From NCBI RefSeq assembly GCF_040276085.1, contig NZ_JBELOK010000002.1, positions 124,001 through 188,000 on the forward strand: a DNA stretch of 64,000 nt, written 5' to 3'. The translations under genes were made by a program, and so were the position numbers. The stretch comes from Castellaniella sp040276085. Its GTDB lineage: Bacteria; Pseudomonadota; Gammaproteobacteria; Burkholderiales; Burkholderiaceae_B. Shown here in pieces: positions 45,378 through 55,033 of this stretch. The first letter of the stretch is position 1. Each line of letters starts with the position of its first letter. Below the pieces are notes generated by a model. It saw only the letters and a list, made by a program, of their open reading frames with translations, did no database searches and was not told where the DNA came from.

Positions 45378-46340
45378 ATGAACCGACTGAAACTGGCGGC
45401 CACCGGCCTGGCCATCTTTGGCTGCATTGGCCTGCTTGGCGCAAGCCATGCCGAAGAACGCGTTACCTATAAATCCGCCAAGACGGGCACCTCGTACTAC
45501 CAAATGGGGGTAGAGCTGGCCAGCGCCATCAAACAGGGCACTGACGGGCAAACCATTTTGACGGTAGAAGAAAGCCAGGGCTCGGTGCAAAACGTGATGG
45601 AAGCGGCCGTGCGCTCGGGCAATTACGTGTTTACCACCCCCCCTTCTCTGGTTAAAAGCGCCCAGGCAGGCACCGGCCCCTTTAAAAACCGGCCCAAAGA
45701 AAGCTTTGCAAAGATCCGCGCGCTGTTTCCCATCCCCTCGTTAACCATGCACTTTGTGGTGCACAGCGACAAACAGGTGGATACCTTTGACGACCTGGCC
45801 GGCAAGACCATCCTGCTGGGCAAAGGCACGTTTGGCGCCAACGAGGGTGCCAAATACCTGAAATTGTTTGGCCTGGACGGCAAAGTGAAAATTGCCTCGG
45901 CAGAACTGGGCAATGCTGCCGAAGCCCTGCAAAACGGCCAGATCGACGGCTTTGTGACAGCCGGATCATTCCCCGCCCCCAACCTGGTGCAGGCCGCGGC
46001 CAGCACGCAAGTGGCACTGGTGTCCATGACTGACGAGCAAATCGCCAAAACCGGGCGTGCCAAACAGATCATCCCCGCAGGCACCTATGCCGGCGTAGAC
46101 AAAGACGTGGCCACCACCTTTTTGCCAGTGGACGCCTTTGCCACCACCGACATGAGCGACGACACCGCCTATCTGCTGACAAAAACCTTCTGGGCGCAAA
46201 AGGCTGCTCTGAGCAAAACCGCCCCCTGGTGGAAAGCGGTAGAGCCCGAAATGATCATGAGTGCCGGCGTCAAACTGCACCCCGGTGCCATCCGCTACTA
46301 CGAAGAGGCCGGTGTCACCATCCCCGAGGCCATGCGTTAA
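45378..46340 (+). CDS. TAXI-family TRAP solute-binding protein
   Basis: 320 residues with a signal peptide (MNRLKLAATGLAIFGCIGLL, cleavage near Ser-His-Ala). The TAXI pattern is clear: 'YKSAKTGTSYYQMGVELASA', 'LAGKTILLGKGTFGANEGAK' and 'LPVDAFATTDMSDDTAYLLT'. It captures a substrate, probably a carboxylate, in the periplasm for the permease that follows. A bulged hairpin at 45307-45337 lies in its leader. Confidence 0.9.
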   Translation: MNRLKLAATGLAIFGCIGLLGASHAEERVTYKSAKTGTSYYQMGVELASAIKQGTDGQTILTVEESQGSVQNVMEAAVRSGNYVFTTPPSLVKSAQAGTGPFKNRPKESFAKIRALFPIPSLTMHFVVHSDKQVDTFDDLAGKTILLGKGTFGANEGAKYLKLFGLDGKVKIASAELGNAAEALQNGQIDGFVTAGSFPAPNLVQAAASTQVALVSMTDEQIAKTGRAKQIIPAGTYAGVDKDVATTFLPVDAFATTDMSDDTAYLLTKTFWAQKAALSKTAPWWKAVEPEMIMSAGVKLHPGAIRYYEEAGVTIPEAMR

Positions 46341-46344
46341 TCCC

Positions 46345-48213
46345 ATGAGCACCACCATCAGCACCATGGCAAGCACCGCCAGCACTTCTGCCAGCCCCGA
46401 CAACCACCCGACACCTGCCACAATCGACACCCGCGCACCCTATGTATGGATTGCGCTGGGGTTGCTGTCCATGGTGTTTCACCTGGGGCTGATTTTCAGC
46501 GGCCTGGTGCCGGCCCTGGTGGCCCGCCCCTTGCATATGGCGCTGGCCCTGCCCTGGCTGTTCTTGTTTCCGGCGCATACCCGCAGCCAGCGGATCTCGG
46601 GCACGGTGCTGATGGTGATTGGGATGGCCTGCTGCGCGTATACGGTGATCAACGCCGATGCGCTGGGCAACCAGTACGGGTTTTTAGAGAACCCCCTGCA
46701 AATGGCCATTGGCCTGGCCTTGCTGGCGGTAACGCTGGAGATGGCTCGCCGCGCCATCGGCTGGCCCCTGCCGATGGTGGCACTGATCTGCCTGCTGTAC
46801 GCCTTTTTTGGCGAACACATCCCTGGCCAGTTTGGCCACCCAACAGTGCCCTTTGCCAGCACCCTGGGTACCCTCACCATCACCGAAGGCGGCGTGTGGG
46901 GCTCGCTGACGGGCGTATCCGTTAACGTGGTGGCCATTTTTGTGATCATGGGCGCCGTGCTTAACGTGGGCGAAGCCGGCCAGGGCTTTCTTAATATTGC
47001 CATCGCCGCGGCCGGCCGCCTGCGAGGCGGAGCCGGCAAGGTGGCCGTGCTGGCCTCGGCCCTGTTTGGCTCGATCTCGGGCTCAGCCTCGGCCAATGCG
47101 GCATCCATCGGCTCTGTGACCATGCCCACCATGGTGCGCCTGGGCTACCCCAAGGCACTGGCCGGCGCCGTCGAGGCCGTGGCCTCATCGGGCGGGCAAA
47201 TCATGCCGCCGCTGATGGGCGCGGGCGCCTTTGTGATGGTAGAGCTTACCGGCACCCCCTACACCCAGATCATGGGCGCGGCCCTGCTGCCCGCAATCCT
47301 GTACTTTCTGGCCGTCTGGATCGGTATCGATCTGTTTGCCCGCCGCTACGGCCTGCGGGCGTTGGATCAGGAAGACCATCCCCGTGGCCGGGACGTGCTG
47401 CTGACCATGATGTTCTTTTTGGTGCCCTTTGGCGTGCTGATGCAGCAGATGTTTATCGCCCGCGTCACCCCGCAATACGCGGCGTGCATCGCCATTTTGG
47501 TGGGCGCGGCACTGCTGTTTACCAATATCCGGTTCGAGTTCTCGCCACGCCTGTTTGCCCAGCGCCTGTCCCAGGCGGCCATCATCGCCGGCAAACAGAT
47601 CTCGATGATTGCCGCCATCATCATCTGCGCCTCGATCATCATCGGCGTGCTGGGCATGACCGGCCTGGGCATCAAGGTCACCTCCGTGATTTTGGCCGTG
47701 GCGCAATCCAGCCTGTGGCCCGCCCTGCTGCTTACCGCCCTGGCCTGCCTGCTGCTGGGTATGGAAGTACCCACCACTGCCGCCTACGTCATCTGCGTGG
47801 CCGTCGCCGGCCCGGCACTGAGCAGCCTGGGTATCGATCTGCTGCTAGCCCATCTGTTTGTCTTCTGGTTTGCGCTGCTCTCCACCATCACGCCCCCCGT
47901 GTGCGGCACAGTGTTCATCACCGCCGGCATCGTGGGCGAAAACTGGCTGAAGGTAGCCGCCTCAGCCATGCGTCTGGGTATTGGCCTGTACATCATCCCC
48001 CTAGCGATGATTGCCAACCCGCAGGTGATTCAGCTGGCCAGCCACCCCATCCCCGCCCTGTTTGCCTTTGTGCGCATTGGCGTAGGGCTGTGGGGGCTGT
48101 CGTACGCGTTTATCTCGGGGCGCGGTGTGGGGATGCGCCTGCTGGCCGGAGCGATGGGGCTGGTGATGTGCTTTGGGTGGATGTGGGTGCGGTACGGGGT
48201 TGCCGTCTTGTAA
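46345..48213 (+). CDS. TRAP transporter fused permease (DctQM)
   Basis: 622 residues from 46345 (MSTTISTMASTASTSASPDN), four bases after the TAXI gene. The N-terminal third has the four-helix small-permease part, and the rest is the large permease, with 'LFGSISGSASANAASIGSVT', 'SSGGQIMPPLMGAGAFVMVE' and 'ALLSTITPPVCGTVFITAGI'. It uses an ion gradient, normally sodium, to import the ligand. The substrate is unknown. Confidence 0.92.
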   Translation: MSTTISTMASTASTSASPDNHPTPATIDTRAPYVWIALGLLSMVFHLGLIFSGLVPALVARPLHMALALPWLFLFPAHTRSQRISGTVLMVIGMACCAYTVINADALGNQYGFLENPLQMAIGLALLAVTLEMARRAIGWPLPMVALICLLYAFFGEHIPGQFGHPTVPFASTLGTLTITEGGVWGSLTGVSVNVVAIFVIMGAVLNVGEAGQGFLNIAIAAAGRLRGGAGKVAVLASALFGSISGSASANAASIGSVTMPTMVRLGYPKALAGAVEAVASSGGQIMPPLMGAGAFVMVELTGTPYTQIMGAALLPAILYFLAVWIGIDLFARRYGLRALDQEDHPRGRDVLLTMMFFLVPFGVLMQQMFIARVTPQYAACIAILVGAALLFTNIRFEFSPRLFAQRLSQAAIIAGKQISMIAAIIICASIIIGVLGMTGLGIKVTSVILAVAQSSLWPALLLTALACLLLGMEVPTTAAYVICVAVAGPALSSLGIDLLLAHLFVFWFALLSTITPPVCGTVFITAGIVGENWLKVAASAMRLGIGLYIIPLAMIANPQVIQLASHPIPALFAFVRIGVGLWGLSYAFISGRGVGMRLLAGAMGLVMCFGWMWVRYGVAVL

Positions 48214-48234
48214 AAAAACTTTGCCATAACACCC

Positions 48235-48261
48235 TAAAGTTTCCGACAGACAATCCGTTAA
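48235..48261 (+). promoter_or_regulatory. Sigma-28 (FliA) promoter of the flagellin gene
   Basis: TAAAGTTT, 11 bases, then TCCGTTAA, against the FliA consensus TAAAGTTT-N11-GCCGATAA. It lies about 80 bases before the flagellin start. Confidence 0.85.
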
Positions 48262-48341
48262 TGGGACAGAACAGGAGGTCACTTGGTTTGTCATCCTGGG
48301 CAACAAGGGCGGATCTCCGCCAAACAACTTAGGAGTCTCTC

Positions 48342-49199
48342 ATGGCTGTTATCAATACCAACTACCTTGCTCTGGTCTCCCAGAACAATCTGAACAAATC
48401 CCAATCCGCCCTGGGTTCCGCGATCCAACGCCTGTCCTCGGGCCTGCGCATCAACAGTGCCAAGGATGATGCTGCTGGTCAAGCCATCGCCAACCGCTTC
48501 ACCGCCAACATCAATGGCCTGACGCAAGCTGCCCGTAACGCCAACGACGGCATCTCTATTTCCCAGACGGCAGAAGGCTCCCTGAACGAAGTCAACAACA
48601 ACCTGCAACGCATTCGTCAACTGGCGGTTCAAGCCTACAATGGCACAAACTCGGACGAGGATTTAACCTCGATCAACGCCGAAGTCAAGCAACGCTTGGC
48701 CGAAATCACGCGCGTCGCAGAGCAGACACAGTTCAACGGTACCAAAGTCCTGGATGGTTCCACGTCTGGCGGCATCAACATCCAAGTCGGCGCCAACGAC
48801 AACGAAACCATTAACGTCAAGGTTACAGATGCTACGCTCACCAATCTGCTGAGCGGTGCTTCCTCCATCACTGCCTCCGGCGGTCTGAGTATCACCGTCG
48901 TTTCTGGTGGTGCTGACACCCTCGCCTCCGGCGCTCTGGGGGAAATCGACGCAGCTATTGCCAAAGTCGACTCCATGCGTAGCGACCTGGGCGCAATCCA
49001 GAACCGCTTCGAATCCACAATTTCCAATCTGAATAACACCATCACCAACCTGTCGGCCTCGCGTTCGCGCATCGAAGACGCCGACTACGCGGTGGAAGTG
49101 TCCAACATGACACGTGCCCAAATCCTGCAACAGGCTGGTACTGCCGTGCTGGCCCAGGCAAATCAGGTACCGCAAACCATGTTGTCCTTGTTGCGTTAA
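48342..49199 (+). CDS. fliC: Flagellin
   Basis: 285 residues, a short flagellin. The conserved N-terminal D0/D1 'VINTNYLALVSQNNLNKSQS' with 'LSSGLRINSAKDDAAGQAIA', and the C-terminal 'SRIEDADYAVEVSNMTRAQI' with 'LLR' at the end, are intact. The variable centre is only about 100 residues and rich in Ser and Thr, which could take O-linked sugar. AGGAG lies seven bases before the ATG. It is followed by a terminator and then by sugar genes. Confidence 0.97.
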   Translation: MAVINTNYLALVSQNNLNKSQSALGSAIQRLSSGLRINSAKDDAAGQAIANRFTANINGLTQAARNANDGISISQTAEGSLNEVNNNLQRIRQLAVQAYNGTNSDEDLTSINAEVKQRLAEITRVAEQTQFNGTKVLDGSTSGGINIQVGANDNETINVKVTDATLTNLLSGASSITASGGLSITVVSGGADTLASGALGEIDAAIAKVDSMRSDLGAIQNRFESTISNLNNTITNLSASRSRIEDADYAVEVSNMTRAQILQQAGTAVLAQANQVPQTMLSLLR

Positions 49200-49243
49200 T
49201 TTGCAGCACTGTGCCCAGGCAGGTTTATACTGCCTATCGCACC

Positions 49244-49276
49244 AAAACCGCCGGATTCTTTCCGGCGGTTTTTTTT
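49244..49276 (+). terminator. Terminator after flagellin
   Basis: AAACCGCCGGA pairs with TCCGGCGGTTT around a short loop, ending in an eight-T run, about 45 bases after the flagellin stop. Confidence 0.92.
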
Positions 49277-49311
49277 GAAGCGCACACCGTGCATCTCACA
49301 CTAACCCTATC

Positions 49312-50319
49312 ATGAGCCAAAAAGTCCTGATTACCCGCCTTGCGGGGCTGGGGGATGTTGCTTCTATCCTGATTCCCGCCGTCCGATTAGTGCACGAGCA
49401 AGAACCCAGTTCTACGATTGACGTGCTGACCTATGGAGCAGGTATCGAGCTTATGTCGCTATGTCCGGATATTGGCGATATCCTGGGTATCACACAAGAG
49501 CAATGGCCTCGCGACCTGATCCCCGCCACTCAAAGCTTTCTGAACATAGCCCAGGTCATCTCTTCACGTGGCTACGACCGGATTATTTGTCTAGATACCT
49601 GGTTTATGCCGTGCTTTCTGGCGCAGGTTTTGATGGATATTGGGCTTAATGTAGAAGGCAACCACCTGGATCGCCCTACCAGCGAGTTTTTTGCTGCGCA
49701 GCAAACAGGGCAACTATCAGATAATTACTTTAGCACTGCCTTTATGGCCAGTACATATCCCAACATGATGGACTGGTTAAGCCCCTGGTGGCTACAGCCA
49801 CAATCCCATGCCAACTACCCAGAATACTATCTGATCCACTGCTGCGGCCTAGGAAAAAACATTACAATCAGCCTACCCACTGAACCCGATACTGTATTTA
49901 AAGAAACTGCTGCTGGACGCCCAATTATTGCGGTGTCATTTCGAGGCAGCACCGCTATCAAGCGCTATAAGCAGGCAGATACTCTAACATGTTTGCTGCA
50001 AGAAGCCGGCTACTACGTCTGGTCTGGATTTGACGGCAGCCTACCTATGCAGACCACCTTAGCTCGGCTTGCAACAACCAATCTGTTGGTTACCGTAGCA
50101 ACATCCACTCAATGGCTGGCCAAACTGGTTGGCTGCCCATCCTTGATGCTACCTGGTGCCATGCATCCTGCCATCCTGGGGGCAGAATACACCATGGATC
50201 GAGTTGTAGATTGCCAATACTGCTGCCAGCGCGGCTGCCCCGCAGGCCGAAACTATGCTTGCATGGACGTACCAGCGCAGGACGTGATGGATCGGGCCCG
50301 TCACATCCTGGCTGGATAG
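49312..50319 (+). CDS. Glycosyltransferase family 9-like protein
   Basis: 335 residues. The N-terminus 'KVLITRLAGLGDVASILIPA' is the heptosyltransferase-like start, and the C-terminal half has 'LVTVATSTQWLAKLVGCPSL' at the donor-binding position. A Cys-rich stretch near the end ('CQYCCQRGCPAGRNYACMD') is unusual for GT9. It lies between the flagellin gene and the sugar island, so flagellin or LPS glycosylation is likely; the sugar is unknown. It is convergent with the large glycosyltransferase. Confidence 0.75.
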   Translation: MSQKVLITRLAGLGDVASILIPAVRLVHEQEPSSTIDVLTYGAGIELMSLCPDIGDILGITQEQWPRDLIPATQSFLNIAQVISSRGYDRIICLDTWFMPCFLAQVLMDIGLNVEGNHLDRPTSEFFAAQQTGQLSDNYFSTAFMASTYPNMMDWLSPWWLQPQSHANYPEYYLIHCCGLGKNITISLPTEPDTVFKETAAGRPIIAVSFRGSTAIKRYKQADTLTCLLQEAGYYVWSGFDGSLPMQTTLARLATTNLLVTVATSTQWLAKLVGCPSLMLPGAMHPAILGAEYTMDRVVDCQYCCQRGCPAGRNYACMDVPAQDVMDRARHILAG

Positions 50320-50334
50320 GGCTGTATTTTAGCT

Positions 50335-53300
50335 TTATTCTGCTTGGGCGAATTCGGGCGCTATCCCCCAGGCGCGTGCCCATTGATCGAGAAACTCTCC
50401 CTCCATCATCCAATTTTGTCGAATCGCGTCACGCAAGGCGTCTCCTTTACGCCCTAATTCATCGGGGTCTGCCAGATGGGCACGAATCGCCTTAACCCAG
50501 TCCTGGTGACGGTTAGAGACAAGAGTCACAGGTAAATCTACACGATATGGCTCAATGTCCGTAGCAATAATCGGTACCCCACATGCACCTAATTCCAGCA
50601 GGCGAAGATTACTCTTACAGCGATTAAACTGATTTATCTCTAGCGGAACCACAGCCAAATCTAAATTAAGCTTGGCCAGCTTCTCTGGATACTCATGAAA
50701 TGTCACACCTTTATGATATTCACAGGGAACGCCCTCAGGCTTCATCCCCATAAAGACCCATTCAACCTCATCTTTCAAGTCTTGGACGACAGAACGAATC
50801 TCTGCTAAATCGCCCGTATGGCTAGTTCCACCGGCCCAACCGACACGAAATTTACGGCCAACCCGGCGTTGGCTAACAAGATTACGCCACGGATCCACAG
50901 GCAAGCCATTTAAGGCCACACGGATATCATGGTGATAATTAGCATATTCCTGAGCTAGCACTGGCGTAGAAACCACTAACCAATCCACTTTTTCAATCGC
51001 ACGGCGCATATATTTGATAACGCTCTGAGGTAGATCCTTACGATGGATGCTACGTGTTGGAATATTGGGCAGATAGTCATCAAAATCCATCACTACCTTA
51101 GCGCCTGTAATTTCTCGATAACGACGAATTTGAGAAAGAATGTCTTTGTTAAGCCAGCCCCCTTGCAACACAATCACATCAGGCTGCACACGAGCCACAT
51201 CAGTGAAGTGAAAATCACGATGTTTTAACCCGCCCTCCAAACGCAGCTCTGCATCCATTGCCTTAAAAGGTTGCAGAATCCGGTAGTAACCACATCCTTG
51301 CCAATCAGCGTGCGCCGCCAATACCACAGGTAAAGGCCTACCCGGCAAAGGGTCCTGGATACGAGATGCTTCAGGACTAAGGTCAAAACCAGGAGAATGT
51401 TTGCCAAAGGCCGGATGATAGTAAGGATCTCGCGCCAATTGCGGCAACCACCGCTGATACAAGCGATCCCGCTGTTCATCATCCGGGCTGTTCTTCAGGC
51501 CAAATTTCTCTGTCAATACACGGCTCGCACCGCCCATGTGCAACAGGCCAGTGTCAGGCTCCAGAACCAGCAAATACCCTGCCTGTGTCGCCTTCATACT
51601 AAGGTCCGCGTCCGCGTAATAGATCGGAAAGGATTCAGCATCAAACCCTCCCAGCTCATCAAAGACTTGGCGCCTCATCATCAGGCACGAGGCACTGAGT
51701 GCGCTGACGTTCTGCTGGGCGATCAGACGGTCCATATAGCCCTGGCGATCTTCCGGCAAGCCCCGGAACGCCGCACCAACGCTATTGTCCATCCCCAACA
51801 CTAGGCCGCACTGATCCACCCCCCCGTCAGGAAGATCCAAACGCGATCCCACCATCCCAACCTCGGGCCGCAACGCATGCCGCAGCAATCGCTCCAGCCA
51901 ATCGGATCGCGTGCGTGAACCAAACTGGATATCGTTATTCAGGAACAGGAGTATGTCCCCACGCGCCTGGGTGACGGCGATATTGTTCATAGCCGCAAAA
52001 TTAAACGCCCGCGACCAGCGTAGCACACGAATCTGATCCGTTTCCATAGCTTCCAGCCCGGCTAGAAACGCCACAGTGCTAGGGTCAACGCTGCCATTAT
52101 CTACGATCAGCAATTCATAATAAGAATATGCTGTATGCTCCATTAAACCCTCAACGCAGGCTTGCAGGACTGGCAATTGGTCTCGAGTGGGAATAATGAT
52201 GGAGATCAAAGACTGAACGTGCAAAGGGTATGCAACTCTGACCGCCCCTTCGCTGGGCCCAGTTTGCACCTCCGCCTCGATCCCCATACGATCCAGGTGC
52301 AGTTGGGTCGCCACAGGCGACCACAGCATGGTTGCCGCTTGCCCTACCCAAGGCATCAGCCCAATCCGACCATACAGAAGCACTTCTGGAATATGGCCCA
52401 CGACACGCGGCCCCACTTGCTCAACTAACCGCCAAACCAGATCAATGGGCGCTAAATCAGCCAATCGAGCATCCATGCAGCCAGCCGTCTTAAGCGCCAT
52501 CGCGCTGAATATCAAGTTACGGCCAATGTAAGGATAGCTGCGTAATAGATCGACATTGAAATCGGGTTTCAGCATTGGATTAGCTGGACCTTCTTCACTC
52601 ATTACGGCTTCGTCAACATACCAAACCAACGGATCGGGGCTGCGCAGTCGGTGTTCACCGAAAACAAGTGATGACTGCGGCAAGAGCCGATCACCGGCAT
52701 CCAACAGCCATAAGAAATCGGGAGCATCACCCTGACCCAGACGATCCGCCAGGGTTTGCTGCCAAGATTCGTTCCAATTCAGAACTTCAATGCCATCTCC
52801 ATCAGCAGAGGGCGGCACACTCTCACCGATCAGCCACACGCCGCAAAGCGGTCGGGCCTGGCTTCCCAAGCTCTCCAACGTCGTAACCAGCAACTGGATT
52901 TCATCTGTAGCCGAAACGCGGACAACAACTCCAAGCGTACCAACGTCCGGATTCGCATCCAGCATAGTCTGAAGAGCAAGTATGCGACTCTTCTGCGGGC
53001 TTCGCTCCGCGATCCAATTTGAAACCCCCCATCCTTCCTTTTCCTTGACGGGCGTCAGCGGCATCGCTTGTGTTCTTTCTATGAAAGCATCTAGTTGTGC
53101 AACAAACTTATCGTACGTTGCCAGGCGAATCTCGTAGGATTTCACCGTCTCTCGGCGAACCTCAAGAATTGCCTCTTCACTATCCACAAAAGTTACGCCA
53201 GGTAATGAAAAGTGCTCATCAATAGCGTCTTTATTAAAATAATTATCAGGCCGTCGCGTAAACGGCGTATCTACCATGACAACCGGGCAACCGCAATAAA

Positions 53301-53979
53301 TCGCCTCACCGATCACAGCCGAATTAGCAAAACAATAAAGAACCTTTGAGCGCCTAAAGAGTTGGGCCATCTCTTGAGGAGAGGACGGCCACTCATAGGT
53401 AATAACCGTAGAATTTTTGAATAATTCCGGATGACTTCTATCCGCATCCTTATATCGGCCAGGATATACAAGGACACCACTTCTCTGGTCATCAAATTCG
53501 TTGTTAATATTATTGAATACAGAAAAATCAAAAACCGGAACCGTCAAAATCAAAGCATCATCAGCACCAAATCCCTCCGATAAATATTCTTCAATATAAA
53601 AAACACGGAGATCAGTTTCGAGGAATTCAGCAGGTCCGCCAAGCAGCCCCGCATGATTCAGTATATAGCGCACAACGCATCTTTCAGCCAGTGGATTACC
53701 GTGTATAACTTCCGGATACACTGCAACTGGATCCAGAGCAAGATTCTTATGTTTCTGCTTTATACCATCCGTCAAAACGGGAGTACGCAGTGCTGGATCC
53801 ACTGTATCTGTACATACATACGCCTCCTCACCCATCTTATTGAGATAGTGACAAAGCAGATGCATGGCTCGAATGCCCGCAGATAACCTTGTGTAGGGCG
53901 GAGCATAAACATAATAAGGTCGCCTCTTATCAATGAATATTTTATTCATTGATTCCGACAAATTTTTTTTAGTAGCCAT
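50335..53979 (-). CDS. Giant multi-domain glycosyltransferase (1214 residues)
   Basis: Four parts can be seen. Residues about 20-300 form a GT-B-like unit ('YYVYAPPYTRLSAGIRAMHL', 'AIYCGCPVVMVDTPF'). Residues 345-590 form a degenerate GT2-like unit ('DFLWLLDAGDRLLPQSSLVF'). Residues 590-830 form a good GT2 domain ('ISIIIPTRDQLPVLQACVEG', 'FNFAAMNNIAVTQARGDILL', Asn-Asn-Asp). Residues 880-1214 form a GT1-like domain ('CKSNLRLLELGACGVPIIAT'). It may add several sugars in sequence. Eight T at 53963-53970 lie in its first codons, and a second ATG at codon 11 is an alternative start. It is convergent with the GT9-like gene. Confidence 0.85.
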   Translation of the reverse strand: MATKKNLSESMNKIFIDKRRPYYVYAPPYTRLSAGIRAMHLLCHYLNKMGEEAYVCTDTVDPALRTPVLTDGIKQKHKNLALDPVAVYPEVIHGNPLAERCVVRYILNHAGLLGGPAEFLETDLRVFYIEEYLSEGFGADDALILTVPVFDFSVFNNINNEFDDQRSGVLVYPGRYKDADRSHPELFKNSTVITYEWPSSPQEMAQLFRRSKVLYCFANSAVIGEAIYCGCPVVMVDTPFTRRPDNYFNKDAIDEHFSLPGVTFVDSEEAILEVRRETVKSYEIRLATYDKFVAQLDAFIERTQAMPLTPVKEKEGWGVSNWIAERSPQKSRILALQTMLDANPDVGTLGVVVRVSATDEIQLLVTTLESLGSQARPLCGVWLIGESVPPSADGDGIEVLNWNESWQQTLADRLGQGDAPDFLWLLDAGDRLLPQSSLVFGEHRLRSPDPLVWYVDEAVMSEEGPANPMLKPDFNVDLLRSYPYIGRNLIFSAMALKTAGCMDARLADLAPIDLVWRLVEQVGPRVVGHIPEVLLYGRIGLMPWVGQAATMLWSPVATQLHLDRMGIEAEVQTGPSEGAVRVAYPLHVQSLISIIIPTRDQLPVLQACVEGLMEHTAYSYYELLIVDNGSVDPSTVAFLAGLEAMETDQIRVLRWSRAFNFAAMNNIAVTQARGDILLFLNNDIQFGSRTRSDWLERLLRHALRPEVGMVGSRLDLPDGGVDQCGLVLGMDNSVGAAFRGLPEDRQGYMDRLIAQQNVSALSASCLMMRRQVFDELGGFDAESFPIYYADADLSMKATQAGYLLVLEPDTGLLHMGGASRVLTEKFGLKNSPDDEQRDRLYQRWLPQLARDPYYHPAFGKHSPGFDLSPEASRIQDPLPGRPLPVVLAAHADWQGCGYYRILQPFKAMDAELRLEGGLKHRDFHFTDVARVQPDVIVLQGGWLNKDILSQIRRYREITGAKVVMDFDDYLPNIPTRSIHRKDLPQSVIKYMRRAIEKVDWLVVSTPVLAQEYANYHHDIRVALNGLPVDPWRNLVSQRRVGRKFRVGWAGGTSHTGDLAEIRSVVQDLKDEVEWVFMGMKPEGVPCEYHKGVTFHEYPEKLAKLNLDLAVVPLEINQFNRCKSNLRLLELGACGVPIIATDIEPYRVDLPVTLVSNRHQDWVKAIRAHLADPDELGRKGDALRDAIRQNWMMEGEFLDQWARAWGIAPEFAQAE

Positions 53980-54116
53980 ATTTTATATATCCGACCCACC
54001 ATCATGAATGATATTTTCTCATTGAGTCAAAAGGATCCAATAAATTCCATAAATCATCACAGTGGATCCACACAAAATGGATAAATCACCAAAAACCCTA
54101 AGGCCAAATGTCGAAA

Positions 54117-54998
54117 TCAAATCTTTCGAGCAACAACCTGAAGAAGAGATATTTTACTTTCCCCAACCCGTTCAACCCTCACATCAACACCAATCAAGGA
54201 AAGCCCTACAGAATCAAGTAATTTCCTTATTGACTCCACAGAATAAAAATTTATATGCTCATGCCAATGACGCTTCTGAATCATGCATTTTTCTGGGTTA
54301 TTCATTATGCCTTCAAATGGGACATCTATATATAAAAGCGTACTGTCGCTCATGCATGTCATGATTCTTTGCAATATATCTGCAGGGTAAGGAACATGCT
54401 CAAGGACCTGGCAACAAGAGACAAGATCGTACTCACAATTCTGCGCCTGCGCCAGAGTAACTGCATAGGCACCGCTTATGGGGTCGTCGCCACTGATATC
54501 ATAAATATCAAGCTTGCTTCTAATTGCCGCAAGCGGGCTGTTGCAACCTGTCCCCCCCCCCCAATCCAACACTCGAGGGGGAGGGTGATCACAAGAGAGG
54601 TGAAGCTTGATGAAATCATCTACTATTACAAGGTAGCCAGCTCGTTTCTTCAACTCTTCATTACGCAAACGATAGCCAGGCTCATAGAATTCCCTGAGCC
54701 TCACATACTCTTCATCTCTATACCCACCATACAAATTGGACATTTCGCGATCCGAAAATCTAATGTCCAGAAACAGGAAACCGCAGTGATTACAATGTAA
54801 AGAACGGCATATCGTATAAGCATAACCTTTCTTTACAGTATTGAGTCCCCATGACTCATCTATAAATACAGGCGGCCAGCCTAGGGCACGATGCGCAACA
54901 AAAGGCATAAGCACCGCCGGAGCACTCGAGAGCTCCTTGCTGCCACAACATACACATGCTGTGGCGATCCTTTCGTTATTTTGGAGGTTTGTACCCAT
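54117..54998 (-). CDS. SAM-dependent methyltransferase with zinc-ribbon N-terminus and poly-G tract
   Basis: 293 residues from 54998 (MGTNLQNNERIATACVCCGS), with AGGA seven bases upstream. The N-terminal Cys pairs ('CVCCGS', 'CNHCGFLFLD') suggest a zinc ribbon, as in sugar methyltransferases of surface clusters. SAM motif I is 'RVLDWGGGTGCNSPLAAIRS' (about residues 142-161), and 'YDLVSCCQVLEHVPYPADIL' is the later motif. The Gly triplet of motif I is encoded by a run of 11 G, so slippage would switch the gene off. Confidence 0.85.
   Translation of the reverse strand: MGTNLQNNERIATACVCCGSKELSSAPAVLMPFVAHRALGWPPVFIDESWGLNTVKKGYAYTICRSLHCNHCGFLFLDIRFSDREMSNLYGGYRDEEYVRLREFYEPGYRLRNEELKKRAGYLVIVDDFIKLHLSCDHPPPRVLDWGGGTGCNSPLAAIRSKLDIYDISGDDPISGAYAVTLAQAQNCEYDLVSCCQVLEHVPYPADILQRIMTCMSDSTLLYIDVPFEGIMNNPEKCMIQKRHWHEHINFYSVESIRKLLDSVGLSLIGVDVRVERVGESKISLLQVVARKI
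54552..54562. repeat. Homopolymer C11 (G11 in the gene), candidate phase-variation tract
   Basis: Eleven C on the plus strand encode Trp146-Gly147-Gly148-Gly149 of the methyltransferase on the minus strand. The current length keeps the frame open. Tracts of this kind mutate by slippage at high rates in surface-modification genes of other bacteria. Confidence 0.75.
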
Positions 54999-55033
54999 TA
55001 TCAGTTCCTGCCCTATCAACCCCAGTCGCAGCG

